A stretch of DNA of 64,000 nt from Harmothoe impar (taxonomy: Eukaryota; Annelida; Polychaeta; Phyllodocida; Polynoidae), in assembly GCA_947462335.1 (NCBI GenBank), contig OX381719.1, forward strand, positions 66,194,808-66,258,807. Reading direction: 5' to 3'. The notes beneath the pieces were generated by a model. The model saw only the letters and a program-made list of their open reading frames with translations. It searched no databases and was not told the origin of the DNA. Positions 23,424 through 32,946 of this stretch are shown in pieces (position 1 is the first letter of the stretch; the number at the start of each line of letters is the position of its first letter). A program made the translations under genes and the position numbers.

Positions 23424-23972
23424 GCAGCATGAGACGTGCATTATTCATGTCTGTGTGCAGCATGAGACGTGCATTATTCATGTCTGTGTGCAGCATGAGA
23501 CGTGCATTATTCATGTCTGTGTGCAGCATGAGACGTGCATTATTCATGTCTGTGTGACATGCAGCATGAGACGTGCATTATTCATGTCTGTGTGCAGCAT
23601 GAGACGTGCATTATTCATGTCTGTGTGACGTGTAGCATGAGACGTGCATTATTCATGTCTGTGTGCAGCATGAGACGTGCATTATTCATGTCTGTGTGCA
23701 GCATGAGACGTGCATTATTCATGTCTGTGTGACGTGCAGCATGAGACGTGCATTATTCATGTCTGTGTGCAGCATGAGACGTGCATTATTCATGTCTGTG
23801 TGACGTGCAGCATGAGACGTGCATTATTCATGTCTGTGTGCAGCATGAGACGTGCATTATTCATGTCTGTGTGACATGCAGCATGAGACGTGCATTATTC
23901 ATGTCTGTGTGCAGCATGAGACGTGCATTATTCATGTCTGTGTGACGTGCAGCATGAGACGTGCATTATTCA
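23424..23972 (+). repeat. Minisatellite, 33-bp and 38-bp units, 16 copies
   Basis: The unit is 'gcagcatgagacgtgcatta' followed by 'ttcatgtctgtgt' (33 bp). About half of the units carry an extra 'gacat' or 'gacgt' (38 bp). The core 'gagacgtgcattattca' occurs 16 times with almost no substitutions, so the array is young or homogenised. The short frames read through it (MRRALFMSVCS) are a by-product of the 33-bp period. The LTR element begins 48 bases after it. Confidence 0.93.
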
Positions 23973-24016
23973 GGACGCACAGAGCCTGTCATCTGCTGCA
24001 GGGTGTGGCTTCATGA

Positions 24017-24020
24017 CTAG
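24017..24020 (+). repeat. Left target-site duplication CTAG
   Basis: CTAG directly precedes the TGTAG start of the left LTR and is repeated at 39024-39027 directly after the CTACA end of the right LTR. Four to six base duplications are normal for LTR-element integrase. Confidence 0.85.
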
Positions 24021-24798
24021 TGTAGTGGGTCGCCGCTGTACTATTTCTATGGAACCAGTTGGAGTTATATTTGGTATATGTGTTGTCGTGTATCCAGGCC
24101 GCACTCCTGTCTACTGCCGAGTATAAGGTTATATAAGCCCACCTGAGGAATGGTGGAGCGCGGCCTGGTTATGTGCATTGAGCCGTGACCGCCACGTGTC
24201 ACCCGACATATCTCGGGTACGGTGTCGGCTCGGATGCACCGGCGCGTGGTTACCCGGAGTTCCTCGGGAACTCAAGTGTTTACGAGTAATGGAGAGAATT
24301 ACATAACGACCAGTACATAAGACCTGGGGTTCTGCTAATCGAGGACCCAGTCTTGCTGCGCACTTCGGCCAGCTTGGCTGCTCCACAACAGAGCTTCCCC
24401 GAACTCTGTTGTACCTTTTAGGCCTAGTCCTGTCGCTGCTTCCACCTTGGTCACCCTGCGTCTTTCTCTGTTCCACCCTCTGGGGGAACTAGAGGAGATA
24501 GACGCACTGGTGTACAACTCCGGGTACAGAACTCCCTCTGGGGGAGTCTGATCCAAGTGGAGTTAACCAAGATGGAAGAGAGCCTTGGAACTCGGGAATT
24601 ATGTACTAGACCATGAGCGTATACCTCCTGTATGTTCATATGACCACTGGTGTTCAGAAGCCTATTTGATTATTGCTATCCGTCTGTATGATTACGAGCC
24701 GTATGTCAGAATGAATAAAGTGTAATTTCTGAACAACCTATTTTCGAATCTGGAGTTTTTCATAGCAGATGTCTATCTTAGAATAGCCAACAGCTACA
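24021..24798 (+). mobile_element. Left LTR (778 bp)
   Basis: Begins TGTAG and ends CTACA, a 5-bp inverted end. It contains a TATATAAG box at 24130-24137 and an AATAAA at 24714-24719, fitting promoter and poly(A) roles. It matches 38246-39023 at all but about four positions seen by eye (two adjacent to 'accc..cata', one in 'ggtca.cctgcg', one in 'agacc.tgagcg'). Confidence 0.95.
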
Positions 24799-24799
24799 C

Positions 24800-24812
24800 T
24801 GGTGCCGTGACC
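24800..24812 (+). promoter_or_regulatory. Primer-binding site for minus-strand synthesis
   Basis: TGGTGCCGTGACC starts with the TGG that pairs with the CCA end of a tRNA and lies directly inside the left LTR, where the tRNA primer anneals in LTR elements. I do not assign the tRNA. Confidence 0.75.
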
Positions 24813-24819
24813 ACTTTGG

Positions 24820-24825
24820 GTAAGT
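24820..24825 (+). promoter_or_regulatory. Candidate splice donor in the 5' leader
   Basis: TTGG|GTAAGTATTG is close to the consensus donor and lies between the primer-binding site and the gag start. A second donor-like AG|GTAAGC is at 24871. Paired with the acceptor at 32910 it would remove gag and pol and place the third ORF first on a short RNA. Confidence 0.5.
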
Positions 24826-24882
24826 ATTGATTTACATTTATTTTTTTACTCTTCTTTCTGAAATTGAGAGGTAAGCTCTTAT

Positions 24883-27774
24883 ATGTTTGAACCAGAATTG
24901 GTAGGTTTCAAGGATAGCTATTACAGGTTGCTTTTGTGTGGTGAAGATATGTCAGATACGGAGGTACCTCCCCTGTTGGTTACTAACCAAGGGGAGGGGA
25001 TGCGTCCTAGATTACGATCTAGGGTGAGGTTTAATGCTAGGCAGAAGGTACATACTTTCAATCAGAGTAGGGAAATTGGACATGGAGGAGAGGAGGAGGC
25101 CCACGAGGTGAGATCTGAGGATTCACAAGGGGTTCCTCCAGCAAAACGTCCAGCTCTAGAGCCAGATAGGGTTATGGAGGGACCTGTCCAGGTGGGGGAC
25201 ACCTCACGGGAGGATGTGACGCTTGGACAGGTGACCATGGAAGATGCTGGGGAAGATAGTGACTCTAGTATACCTAGTCTGGAGGGTACAGTAGATGTAC
25301 CAGTGAGATGGGAACGTAGACCAGTACCCACTGTAGAAGCAGTGGGAGGGACTAGAGTGGTAGTCCCAGTTAGTCAGGAAGGAGTTGAGGTTGTCAAAAG
25401 GGACGACCTAGAGGAAACTCCTGGGGAAGGGGAAGAGACAGCTGAGGTAATCTCCAGGGGAGATAAGCTGTTCCCGGATCCTTTTACATTGACAATACGT
25501 GGTCTAGAGGTTCCGCCTTATGAGCCCAGGGGAAGGTTGAGCCTGGAGGACATAAGGACGCTCCGATTGAGAAACGAGCATGAGCATATGAAGGAAGGGA
25601 TAAGGCTAGAGGAAGAATCCCTCAGGAAGCTGAAGGAGGAAAGGGAAGCTTTTGAAAAGAGTTTTTTGGCAAAAAGGTCAGGAAACATTGGGGAACATGC
25701 AGCTCAGATCAAACATCTGGAACAGATTTCTGTCAATGTGGGTCTACTTGAGGGTACTGAAGTCAGACTGAAGTCTGAAACAGAAAAGCTAGTGGTGCGG
25801 AATAAAGAAATTAGTTCCGAGATTCTAGCAAGACAGTTACAAGTAGCGCAGTATGATGAGTTGTTGAAGAAACAGGATAGTAAGCTGGGAGAGTTAGAGG
25901 CGCTAGCTCAACAAGCTGAAAATCACATGATGAATAAGCTAGAACCAAAAGGGACGAAGGAAATTGGGGACCCGGTGGGAAAGGCGCAGGAGGTGTCTAG
26001 AGATGAGACCTTTGTGACTGCCGACGAGCCCTCAGTAGTTATAGTCAATATAGTGGAGGAGGTAGTGAAACCACCTGTCACTGAGGATCTAGATAGTTCC
26101 ATGGTGATACATACAGCAGATATGTTATCCAGTGTGAGTGGACACTCATCGATGCATGGCAGTAAGTTTGATAAGAATGAGGAGTTCATGTTAGAACTGT
26201 GTGGTAGAGTTGAAAAACTGTTTCAGGAGAAGTTGGATTGCTTTCTTGAAGAAACAGAATCAGTGAGTGTGGAGAATGACACTAAGGGAGTGAAAGGAGA
26301 CATTCCGGTGGCCCAGGCTACCGGGAATAAGCCTCCTGTGGGACCAGTTAACACTGCTCCAGCTCCAGGTGCTCATTCTACTCCAGCTCCGGGGACAAGG
26401 CAAGTTCCTACAGTTCCGGTAAATGTGTCTACGGTAGGTAGACCAGGTTTGCCCGGTGGGGCATACATGAATGCTCGGCCGCCAGGTCAAGGGAATCTGG
26501 CCGGGCCTAACACCTCCTACGGGGGATGGGGCAATGTGGGACCGGATAACTGTTATGGGAACGCGAGGCCTATGTTCAATATACCACCTCCCCCATTACC
26601 TGGCAGTCATGTAACTCAAGGAAGCATGTATACACCAAGGACCGGAGGTACTAATCAGAGTGGGACACCCTATCAACATAGGGGAAATATGTCAATGGAA
26701 GATGAGGCAGTGTTCCAGAGCAATCCAGCAATTAGAAGATTGGGGATTGATGCGGTACCGAATGACGTGGGGAACTTTAAGGCAGTGGACTATGCTTTGA
26801 GTCAGGCTGATATACCGTTGAGAACGGGGATGACACCTGTGAGGAAGCAGGCGATCAAGATGAAGCAGTATGATGGCTCGGTTCCATGGAGAAAATGGTT
26901 CACACGATTTTCAGCAGATATGAGACATAATGGTTGGGAAGGCGATGAGTGCCTTGCAGCTTTGTCATGGTGTCTGCGGGATGGTCCTGGTGATCCCGCC
27001 CTAACAAGCTTTGAATTAAGCGGGGGAAGAACGTACAAGGGATTAGTGGAAACAGCTTCATGGGCTTTAGGTTCCACATCCGGTGCGGATCCCGCATCTG
27101 AGCTAGAGGCAAGAGTTCAGAAGCCCGGTGAAGGGCACAGACAGTTTGGAATGGCTCTCAGAGTGCTAGCAGCAGAAGCATTTGCATCTATGAGTCCAAG
27201 TGATCCATGGCTGGTAAGGAAGTTGTCCAGCCTGTATATAGATGGACTTAAAGACGAAAGATTGTCGAGCGAGATTGCTTCACAGTGGAAGACCACTATG
27301 TCCCTGGCAGATATCTTCGAGCTTACGGAAGATGCTCTGAGAAAGAGGAAGCTGTTGAAAACTGTAGAGGCAGCCCCTGTAGCAGTAATAGAGATGCCCG
27401 TAGAAGAGGTTGAACTGACTACAGAGGGAGTGCAAGAGGTGGCAGCAATAGATCCTAAATGGAAAGGACGTCGTTCTTTTTATGTAAGACGAAAGGTTCC
27501 AGGATCAGACGCTCAAGCGCCAGAGGAGGGTGCATTGAAGACCATGATCGGAAAAGTCATGGAGGAGCGTAGTAAGGCTGAGAAGGCTGAAAAGGTCGCA
27601 ACTCGTGGTCGCGGTAAGGGGAAACCCAACAAAGACACGAAATGCTATAATTGTGGGAAGAAGGGTCACTTTGCAAGGACATGTTGGTCCAAGGATACTA
27701 AGAATGTATCATCGGTCGAGAAACAAAAAGACGGACCCTCTTCTGACCAAAGCCCACCACCGACGGAAAACTAA
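24883..27774 (+). CDS. gag: Gag-like structural protein with CCHC zinc knuckle (963 aa)
   Basis: Forms the particle that packages element RNA. Residues 1-220 are acidic and low in complexity. Residues about 225-345 are rich in Glu, Lys, Leu and Arg and look like a coiled coil. Residues about 490-640 are rich in Pro, Gly and Asn. A retrotransposon Gag core follows at about 655-830 (MKQYDGSVPWRKWFTRF...WCLRDGPGDPALTSF). A single zinc knuckle is at 921-934 (C921-x2-C924-x4-H929-x4-C934), preceded by a basic RGRGKGK stretch. The size is roughly twice that of a common Gypsy Gag, mostly because of the N-terminal extension. The first ATG has a poor context; Met23 (24949), followed by SDTEVPP, may be the true start. 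The last sense codons form a candidate slippery site. Confidence 0.9.
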   Translation: MFEPELVGFKDSYYRLLLCGEDMSDTEVPPLLVTNQGEGMRPRLRSRVRFNARQKVHTFNQSREIGHGGEEEAHEVRSEDSQGVPPAKRPALEPDRVMEGPVQVGDTSREDVTLGQVTMEDAGEDSDSSIPSLEGTVDVPVRWERRPVPTVEAVGGTRVVVPVSQEGVEVVKRDDLEETPGEGEETAEVISRGDKLFPDPFTLTIRGLEVPPYEPRGRLSLEDIRTLRLRNEHEHMKEGIRLEEESLRKLKEEREAFEKSFLAKRSGNIGEHAAQIKHLEQISVNVGLLEGTEVRLKSETEKLVVRNKEISSEILARQLQVAQYDELLKKQDSKLGELEALAQQAENHMMNKLEPKGTKEIGDPVGKAQEVSRDETFVTADEPSVVIVNIVEEVVKPPVTEDLDSSMVIHTADMLSSVSGHSSMHGSKFDKNEEFMLELCGRVEKLFQEKLDCFLEETESVSVENDTKGVKGDIPVAQATGNKPPVGPVNTAPAPGAHSTPAPGTRQVPTVPVNVSTVGRPGLPGGAYMNARPPGQGNLAGPNTSYGGWGNVGPDNCYGNARPMFNIPPPPLPGSHVTQGSMYTPRTGGTNQSGTPYQHRGNMSMEDEAVFQSNPAIRRLGIDAVPNDVGNFKAVDYALSQADIPLRTGMTPVRKQAIKMKQYDGSVPWRKWFTRFSADMRHNGWEGDECLAALSWCLRDGPGDPALTSFELSGGRTYKGLVETASWALGSTSGADPASELEARVQKPGEGHRQFGMALRVLAAEAFASMSPSDPWLVRKLSSLYIDGLKDERLSSEIASQWKTTMSLADIFELTEDALRKRKLLKTVEAAPVAVIEMPVEEVELTTEGVQEVAAIDPKWKGRRSFYVRRKVPGSDAQAPEEGALKTMIGKVMEERSKAEKAEKVATRGRGKGKPNKDTKCYNCGKKGHFARTCWSKDTKNVSSVEKQKDGPSSDQSPPPTEN

Positions 27775-30700
27775 CAGGGGTTGTTGTCGATGACAAGATA
27801 ACAACCCCACCTGTGATTGTCAAAGGTACTATAAGGGGAGAATCAAAAGATTCCATTTCATGGGAACCGCTGGGGTTAGCCGCACCTGAGTCTGATCCGC
27901 CAGGTGGAGATGGGCCCCAGGGAACGGACGAGAAAGGTGTTGAAGATTTAGCTCATCTGGACACTGTCCGCAGAATTGAGTTGGCGGAAGAAGTAGAAAG
28001 GTTTTGTGCTTCGCGACTCAAACCCGATGATCCTATAGTTAAGTTTCTCAACTCGAGGGGATATGACTTGGGCGGTGAAGCTGGAATCCAGAGATTTGCC
28101 TTGCAACCTTCTCCTTTACAAGGGAAGAGATGGTACTTGCCTGTGCAGATTCAGGGCTGCTCGGGGGAATTTCTGATCGATACTGGAGCTAGTCACTCCA
28201 TGATGGGTCACCATTTCTTCAAGAAGCTCGCAGGTCTGTCGACTAACCCTGTGGGGTCTGGGTCGGTCAGAAGTGCTGATGGGTCTCATATGCGGACACA
28301 TGGCAGACAGGTGATACCCTTTTGGGTGAATCAACATTCATTTGTTGTTTCAACAACTGTAGCTGAATTGACGGATGAGGGAATCTTGGGAGTAGATTTT
28401 TGTTCTCTGTATGGAGCGGTATTGGATAGTGTGACAGGGGAACTCACTCTTCGGTATCCACAAGAGATGAAGGTCCAGTGTGTACTCCGCCGGATTTCAG
28501 GCGTCTCGTCTGTCTCTCAGACAGTACGAATTCCTCCCCGCCATGTGTGCAATGTAGTTGTATACTGCCGGGAAATGGAATTTGACCGCATGGGGGTGGT
28601 GGAACCGAATCAGCAGCATTGGAGTAAGCTGGGGTTGGTTTCCACCAGTGCCTTAGTGCAGAGTTCAAGACGAACAGTAGTACCAGTCAGTAATATGACT
28701 TTTCAGGATGTGTACCTGGAAAAAGGGACGACCTTTGGGGACGTAACATATGCTGACGTGGTAGGAAGAGCTGACTCACCAGAAGTAGAGTTAGCAGTAA
28801 AGAGAGCAGTGGAAATAGGAGCTTTGGATCCATCCGCTATGCCAGTGGTATTGCAAGACACTGGGGAGCAGGATAGGAAGGAAGGATATGGATTGCCACT
28901 GCATCTTTTACCGTTAGTGACAGATAGCCACTTGGAGACGGAAGAGGACAAACAGAGTCTGGCTCAGCTATTATGCGAGAATGCAGACCTGTTCTCCGCT
29001 CCAGGGGAGCAATTGGGTAGAACTGACCGAGTAACTCATCGGATAGACACCGGTTCTAGCCCACCATTGCGCTTGCCATACCGGCGCCTCCCGTTGTCTA
29101 AGAAGCAGGCATTGGAGGATGAGGTGGACAAGATGTTAGGGGAAGGGATAATAAGGCCCTCAGATAGTCCATGGGCTAGTCCGGTGGTAATGGTTACCAA
29201 AAAGGATGGCACCTGTCGGTTCTGTATAGATTACAGGAGACTAAATGGGATTACGAGGAAGAATGCCTACCCCTTGCCACGCATTGACGAAAGTCTGGAT
29301 TCCTTGGGAGGTAATCACTGGTTTAGTACCTTAGATCTCCAGTCAGGGTACTGGCAGATTGGGATGCACCCAGAGGATAAGGAAAAGACAGCATTCACAA
29401 CCCACAGGGGGTTGTTCGAGTTCAATGTAATGCCATTTGGCTTATGCAATGCTCCGGCTACTTTCGAGAATATGATGGAGACAATGCTAAGGGGATTGTT
29501 GTGGAAAAACTGTCTAGTTTATCTAGACGACATCATAGTTTTCGGGAAAACTCGGGAGGAGTGTCTATCGAATTTGAACAAGGTAATGGATCGACTGAGA
29601 TCCTACAACCTTAGACTGAAAGCTAAGAAATGCAAGTTCTTCAGGCAATCAGTGGAATATCTGGGCCGAATAGTCAGTGGCACAGGTATTTCGGCGGATC
29701 CAGGGAAATTAGAGGCTGTAGCTAATTGGGCAACGCCAAAAGACCAGAAAGAAGTGAGGTCATTTTTGGGTTTTTGCTCATACTACCGCGATTTCATTCC
29801 CGGATTTGCTCAGGTGTCGGCTCCATTACAGGCGCTGGTAGTAGGAAAAAGGAAGGGAATGTCGAAGCTACCTCCGTTTATTTGGACGGAATTAGCTGGA
29901 CAGGCTTTTCAGAAGCTGAAGGAGTTATTCACGGTAACTCCTGTGCTGAGCTATCCTACTGAGGGTGATCAGTTCATCCTGGACACCGACGCTAGCAACG
30001 ATAGCATAGGCGCTGTCTTATCCCAAGTGCAGGAGGGTAGGGAAGTGCCCTTGGCATTTGCTAGCAACAGCTTGAGTAAAACTCAACGCAATTATTGTAC
30101 CACCAAGAGAGAGTTGTTGGCCATAGTAGTATACACAAAGAAATTCCGCCATTATTTGTATGGTGGGAATTTTATTCTACGAACGGACCATTCATCCTTG
30201 AGATGGCTCCTTAATTTCAAGGAGGCAGATGGGATGATGGGCAGATGGATCTCCGCGTTGTCTGAATTAGGGATAGAGAATACCCAGTTTCAGCATCGGA
30301 GCGGAGTAAAGCACGTGAATGCGGATTGTTTGTCTAGGAGACCAATCCGAAGATGTGCAAGAATGGACTGTGAAGACTGTGGCATACATAACGCGTTGGT
30401 GGCGCCAATAATGAATTTTGATCCGGCCTGGGAAGAGAACTTGGTGTTTTGGTCGGCGGAGTCCATACTTGAAGCTCAGCAGGAGGACGATGGTATCAAT
30501 ATGATACGGAATCTGATCCTGGAGAGAGCTGCTCGTCCCGTCAGACCTGCTCTGTCATTAGAATGTGTGGAAGTAAGGAACTTGGTGGGCCAATGGTCGC
30601 AGTTGGTAGTGCGAGACGGCCTATTGTGTAGATGGAAAACTCTTGAGGGCAAAGCCAGAAGAAGGCTACAGATAGTCTTGCCAGCTTCTCTGAGATGGGA

Positions 30701-32000
30701 AGTATTCGAGTTTTTCCATGGTCATCAGACTTCCGCTCATTTTGGCAGGAAACGGACTTTGGACAAACTAGCGAGGAGATATTACTGGCCTGGGATGTCT
30801 AAGGACGTAATACGTTGGTTGAGTGAATGCCCGACGTGTTGCCTGGTGAAGCCGGGCCCTGGGAAAGGTAAAACATCTCTCAGACAGGAACTGTTCGGAG
30901 TCAGATTTGTGAGGATAGCCATTGATATAATCACTGGCTTCCAGACAACTCCAAACTCCAACGTGTGCATGATGGTGGTACAAGACTACTATACAAAGTA
31001 CGTGAAGGTGATCCCAATGAAGGATCACACAGCATTAAGTTGCGCACAAGCTTTGGTTGAGGAGTGGGTACTAACATTTGGCGCACCTCTCATGTTACAT
31101 TCAGACCAGGGTAGGGCGTTTGAATCGCGTCTCTTTCAGGGGATGCTGGAAGAATTGGCCATAGTTAAGACACGCACTAATCCGTACCGACCGCAGTCGG
31201 ATGGGATGGTTGAGAGATTCAACCGCACGTTGATTCAAGGGCTGACCACACTGGTTAATTCTAATCAGGATGACTGGGACACGTTTTCCCAGTATGTGGC
31301 TCATGCATACAACGGTACGGTGCATGCTTCAACTGGCTGCACTCCTAACAGCTTGGTATTTGGATCTGAGATCATAATGCCTGCAGATTTGGTCTTTGGC
31401 AGTGTACTGCGGAGAAAGGATGTCCCATGCCGTGTGGCATTTGCGGAATCTCTGCGTAGAGAATTGCGGGAAGGCTATGCATTGGTGAGAGGCCATTTGA
31501 AGAAAGCGGCCATCCATCAGAAAGTAGGGTATGATACAGGCTTGAGAGAGAGGAAGTATGTAGTTGGACAGAAGGTGGTGAGATTGAAGCCACCTGTACA
31601 TGGAAAAATCTCGAAAGGTTGGGATGGGCCATTTGAGGTGACAAAAGTAATATCGGATGTTACTGTGTTGTTGAAGAATGTGAAAGGCAAGATAGTTGCA
31701 GGCCATGTGGATCGCCTGAAGCCTTGGCTAGGTCGCCGGCCCGGCGATGAGAATGAGCCTTTGGTAGAAGTGCCAATGCCCCAACCCAGGTGGGTGCGTA
31801 AAACACAGGTTACGGCACCCCCGCCTACAAAGAAGACTAGAAAAGCAACGCCAGCTAGAAAAGTCGATGGTAGGAAGAAAAAGAAGAAGTTGGTTACTGA
31901 AAAGGGAACTAGGGAGGTTCCTACAGTAATTGAGAAGAAGAAACCCCAAGGACCCATACGTAGAAGTGCTCGTATAGCGGGTCGAGGTGCTGTTACGTAA
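27747..32000 (+). CDS. pol: Pol polyprotein: protease, reverse transcriptase, RNase H, integrase
   Basis: The frame is open from 27747, overlapping gag by 28 bases. The first ATG is at 27813, and residues are numbered from it (1395 aa). Protease: FLIDTGASHSMMG with D123-T-G. Reverse transcriptase: FCIDYRRLN, MPFGLCNAPATF and YLDD at 570-573. RNase H: D724 in ILDTDAS, then TKRELLA and RTDHSSLRWL. Integrase: an HHCC zinc domain (HGHQTSAHFGRKRTLDKLARRYYWPGM...CPTC, split here only for description), then D1038, D1098 and E1134, a D-59-D-35-E pattern, and a GPF-like module (GWDGPFEVTKV). The C-terminus is strongly basic (GRKKKKK) and shows no chromodomain that I recognise. All catalytic residues are present. 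It is probably expressed by -1 frameshifting from gag. Confidence 0.95.
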   Translation, partial: PKPTTDGKLTGVVVDDKITTPPVIVKGTIRGESKDSISWEPLGLAAPESDPPGGDGPQGTDEKGVEDLAHLDTVRRIELAEEVERFCASRLKPDDPIVKFLNSRGYDLGGEAGIQRFALQPSPLQGKRWYLPVQIQGCSGEFLIDTGASHSMMGHHFFKKLAGLSTNPVGSGSVRSADGSHMRTHGRQVIPFWVNQHSFVVSTTVAELTDEGILGVDFCSLYGAVLDSVTGELTLRYPQEMKVQCVLRRISGVSSVSQTVRIPPRHVCNVVVYCREMEFDRMGVVEPNQQHWSKLGLVSTSALVQSSRRTVVPVSNMTFQDVYLEKGTTFGDVTYADVVGRADSPEVELAVKRAVEIGALDPSAMPVVLQDTGEQDRKEGYGLPLHLLPLVTDSHLETEEDKQSLAQLLCENADLFSAPGEQLGRTDRVTHRIDTGSSPPLRLPYRRLPLSKKQALEDEVDKMLGEGIIRPSDSPWASPVVMVTKKDGTCRFCIDYRRLNGITRKNAYPLPRIDESLDSLGGNHWFSTLDLQSGYWQIGMHPEDKEKTAFTTHRGLFEFNVMPFGLCNAPATFENMMETMLRGLLWKNCLVYLDDIIVFGKTREECLSNLNKVMDRLRSYNLRLKAKKCKFFRQSVEYLGRIVSGTGISADPGKLEAVANWATPKDQKEVRSFLGFCSYYRDFIPGFAQVSAPLQALVVGKRKGMSKLPPFIWTELAGQAFQKLKELFTVTPVLSYPTEGDQFILDTDASNDSIGAVLSQVQEGREVPLAFASNSLSKTQRNYCTTKRELLAIVVYTKKFRHYLYGGNFILRTDHSSLRWLLNFKEADGMMGRWISALSELGIENTQFQHRSGVKHVNADCLSRRPIRRCARMDCEDCGIHNALVAPIMNFDPAWEENLVFWSAESILEAQQEDDGINMIRNLILERAARPVRPALSLECVEVRNLVGQWSQLVVRDGLLCRWKTLEGKARRRLQIVLPASLRWEVFEFFHGHQTSAHFGRKRTLDKLARRYYWPGMSKDVIRWLSECPTCCLVKPGPGKGKTSLRQELFGVRFVRIAIDIITGFQTTPNSNVCMMVVQDYYTKYVKVIPMKDHTALSCAQALVEEWVLTFGAPLMLHSDQGRAFESRLFQGMLEELAIVKTRTNPYRPQSDGMVERFNRTLIQGLTTLVNSNQDDWDTFSQYVAHAYNGTVHASTGCTPNSLVFGSEIIMPADLVFGSVLRRKDVPCRVAFAESLRRELREGYALVRGHLKKAAIHQKVGYDTGLRERKYVVGQKVVRLKPPVHGKISKGWDGPFEVTKVISDVTVLLKNVKGKIVAGHVDRLKPWLGRRPGDENEPLVEVPMPQPRWVRKTQVTAPPPTKKTRKATPARKVDGRKKKKKLVTEKGTREVPTVIEKKKPQGPIRRSARIAGRGAVT
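27765..27771 (+). promoter_or_regulatory. Candidate -1 ribosomal frameshift site GGAAAAC
   Basis: In the gag frame it reads G GAA AAC directly before the TAA stop (27772-27774). The pol frame is -1 relative to gag and is open from 27747, so a -1 slip here would enter pol. The heptamer fits the X-XXY-YYZ form with GGA in the first slot, a type also used by known retroviral sites. A downstream stem or pseudoknot was not worked out. Confidence 0.6.
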
Positions 32001-32946
32001 GAGCGGCGGAGCTGGGTTTGTTTGTTGTGGTTACCCGAAATAGTTCGGGTCTCCAAGGACTTACCCGGTAAACCCCGGAAAGTTGCGTAACTGGTGCTAA
32101 TTGTCAAAAACACAACGAGAAATACCGGATTTTATTCTTTAGTCTTTGTGACGGGAATAATGGTGAAATTGACCAGTAGATGGCATTGGGGTACCCAACG
32201 TTCTGCTTTACTAAAGTTAGTTTTGAATGTTTACATGCTATGGTCTGTGAGTTGGTTTCCCATTTAGTACTTGTCGTGATGGTTTCGGATTAAAATCCAA
32301 TCAAACCTAGTCAGTAATTTTTCTAAGGATAGATATGAGGATCCTAGTAAGAAATATTATGTAGAAAGTACGGGTGTAGAACTCGTTACAACAACATGAG
32401 AATGGGACTCATACGTATTCCGAATTTGTTCGGACAACCAAAGAAATTTACTTTGACACGTATTTTTTTATAATGTTTGTTTAAACAGCGTTCTAAAAGT
32501 TCATAAGCTACAAATAATACAGCCGTGACGAACTAAAGAATTGCTATTACTTGAAATGATGTGTAAAATACAATCCGAGAGAACCCGGCGAAGATTGCAA
32601 CTACTACGCAGTTTACTCCGCCACCCGGTTTTCTTCGGATAATACCGGATAACTTCTTCGGGAAGGGCTATCCGGTACCCGTGATCCTTTGCGCTTGGAT
32701 GCGCACGCATGCTGGTTTGGCGCGGAAAGCGTCAGTCCTGCACATACCGTTGGAGAGGGTGGATGCGAAGGCACCTCTCTCCGCGTATGTAAAACACCGG
32801 TTAGAACATCTACATGTGAGGGAGAGAGGAGACACTAAAGTGAGGTAGTACAGGAGGACACTTTTGTAACAATTTTCCTGATTCTACTACTCATTTAAGC
32901 TCATTTTTAGAGTGGGCTCCTCTGGGCCGCCCTCTGTGTAGTTATC
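32001..32946 (+). other. Internal non-coding spacer of the Gypsy element
   Basis: No ORF of substance. It ends with a pyrimidine-rich tract and an AG, followed by 36 bases of leader to the third ORF. Confidence 0.6.
32890..32910 (+). promoter_or_regulatory. Candidate splice acceptor before the third ORF
   Basis: A T/C-rich stretch (ttcctgattctactactc) then CATTTTTAG|AG at 32909-32910. The ORF starts 36 bases downstream, in a good context (A at -3, G at +4). Confidence 0.5.

Noticed and set aside
23424..23972. CRISPR-like array
   Set aside because: The units are directly adjacent, with no unique spacers, in a eukaryotic context with no cas genes; this is a minisatellite.
24129..24476. 115-codon minus-strand frame in the left LTR (and its copy at 38354-38701)
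   Set aside because: Present twice only because the LTR is duplicated; no domain. It lies antisense to the LTR promoter region.
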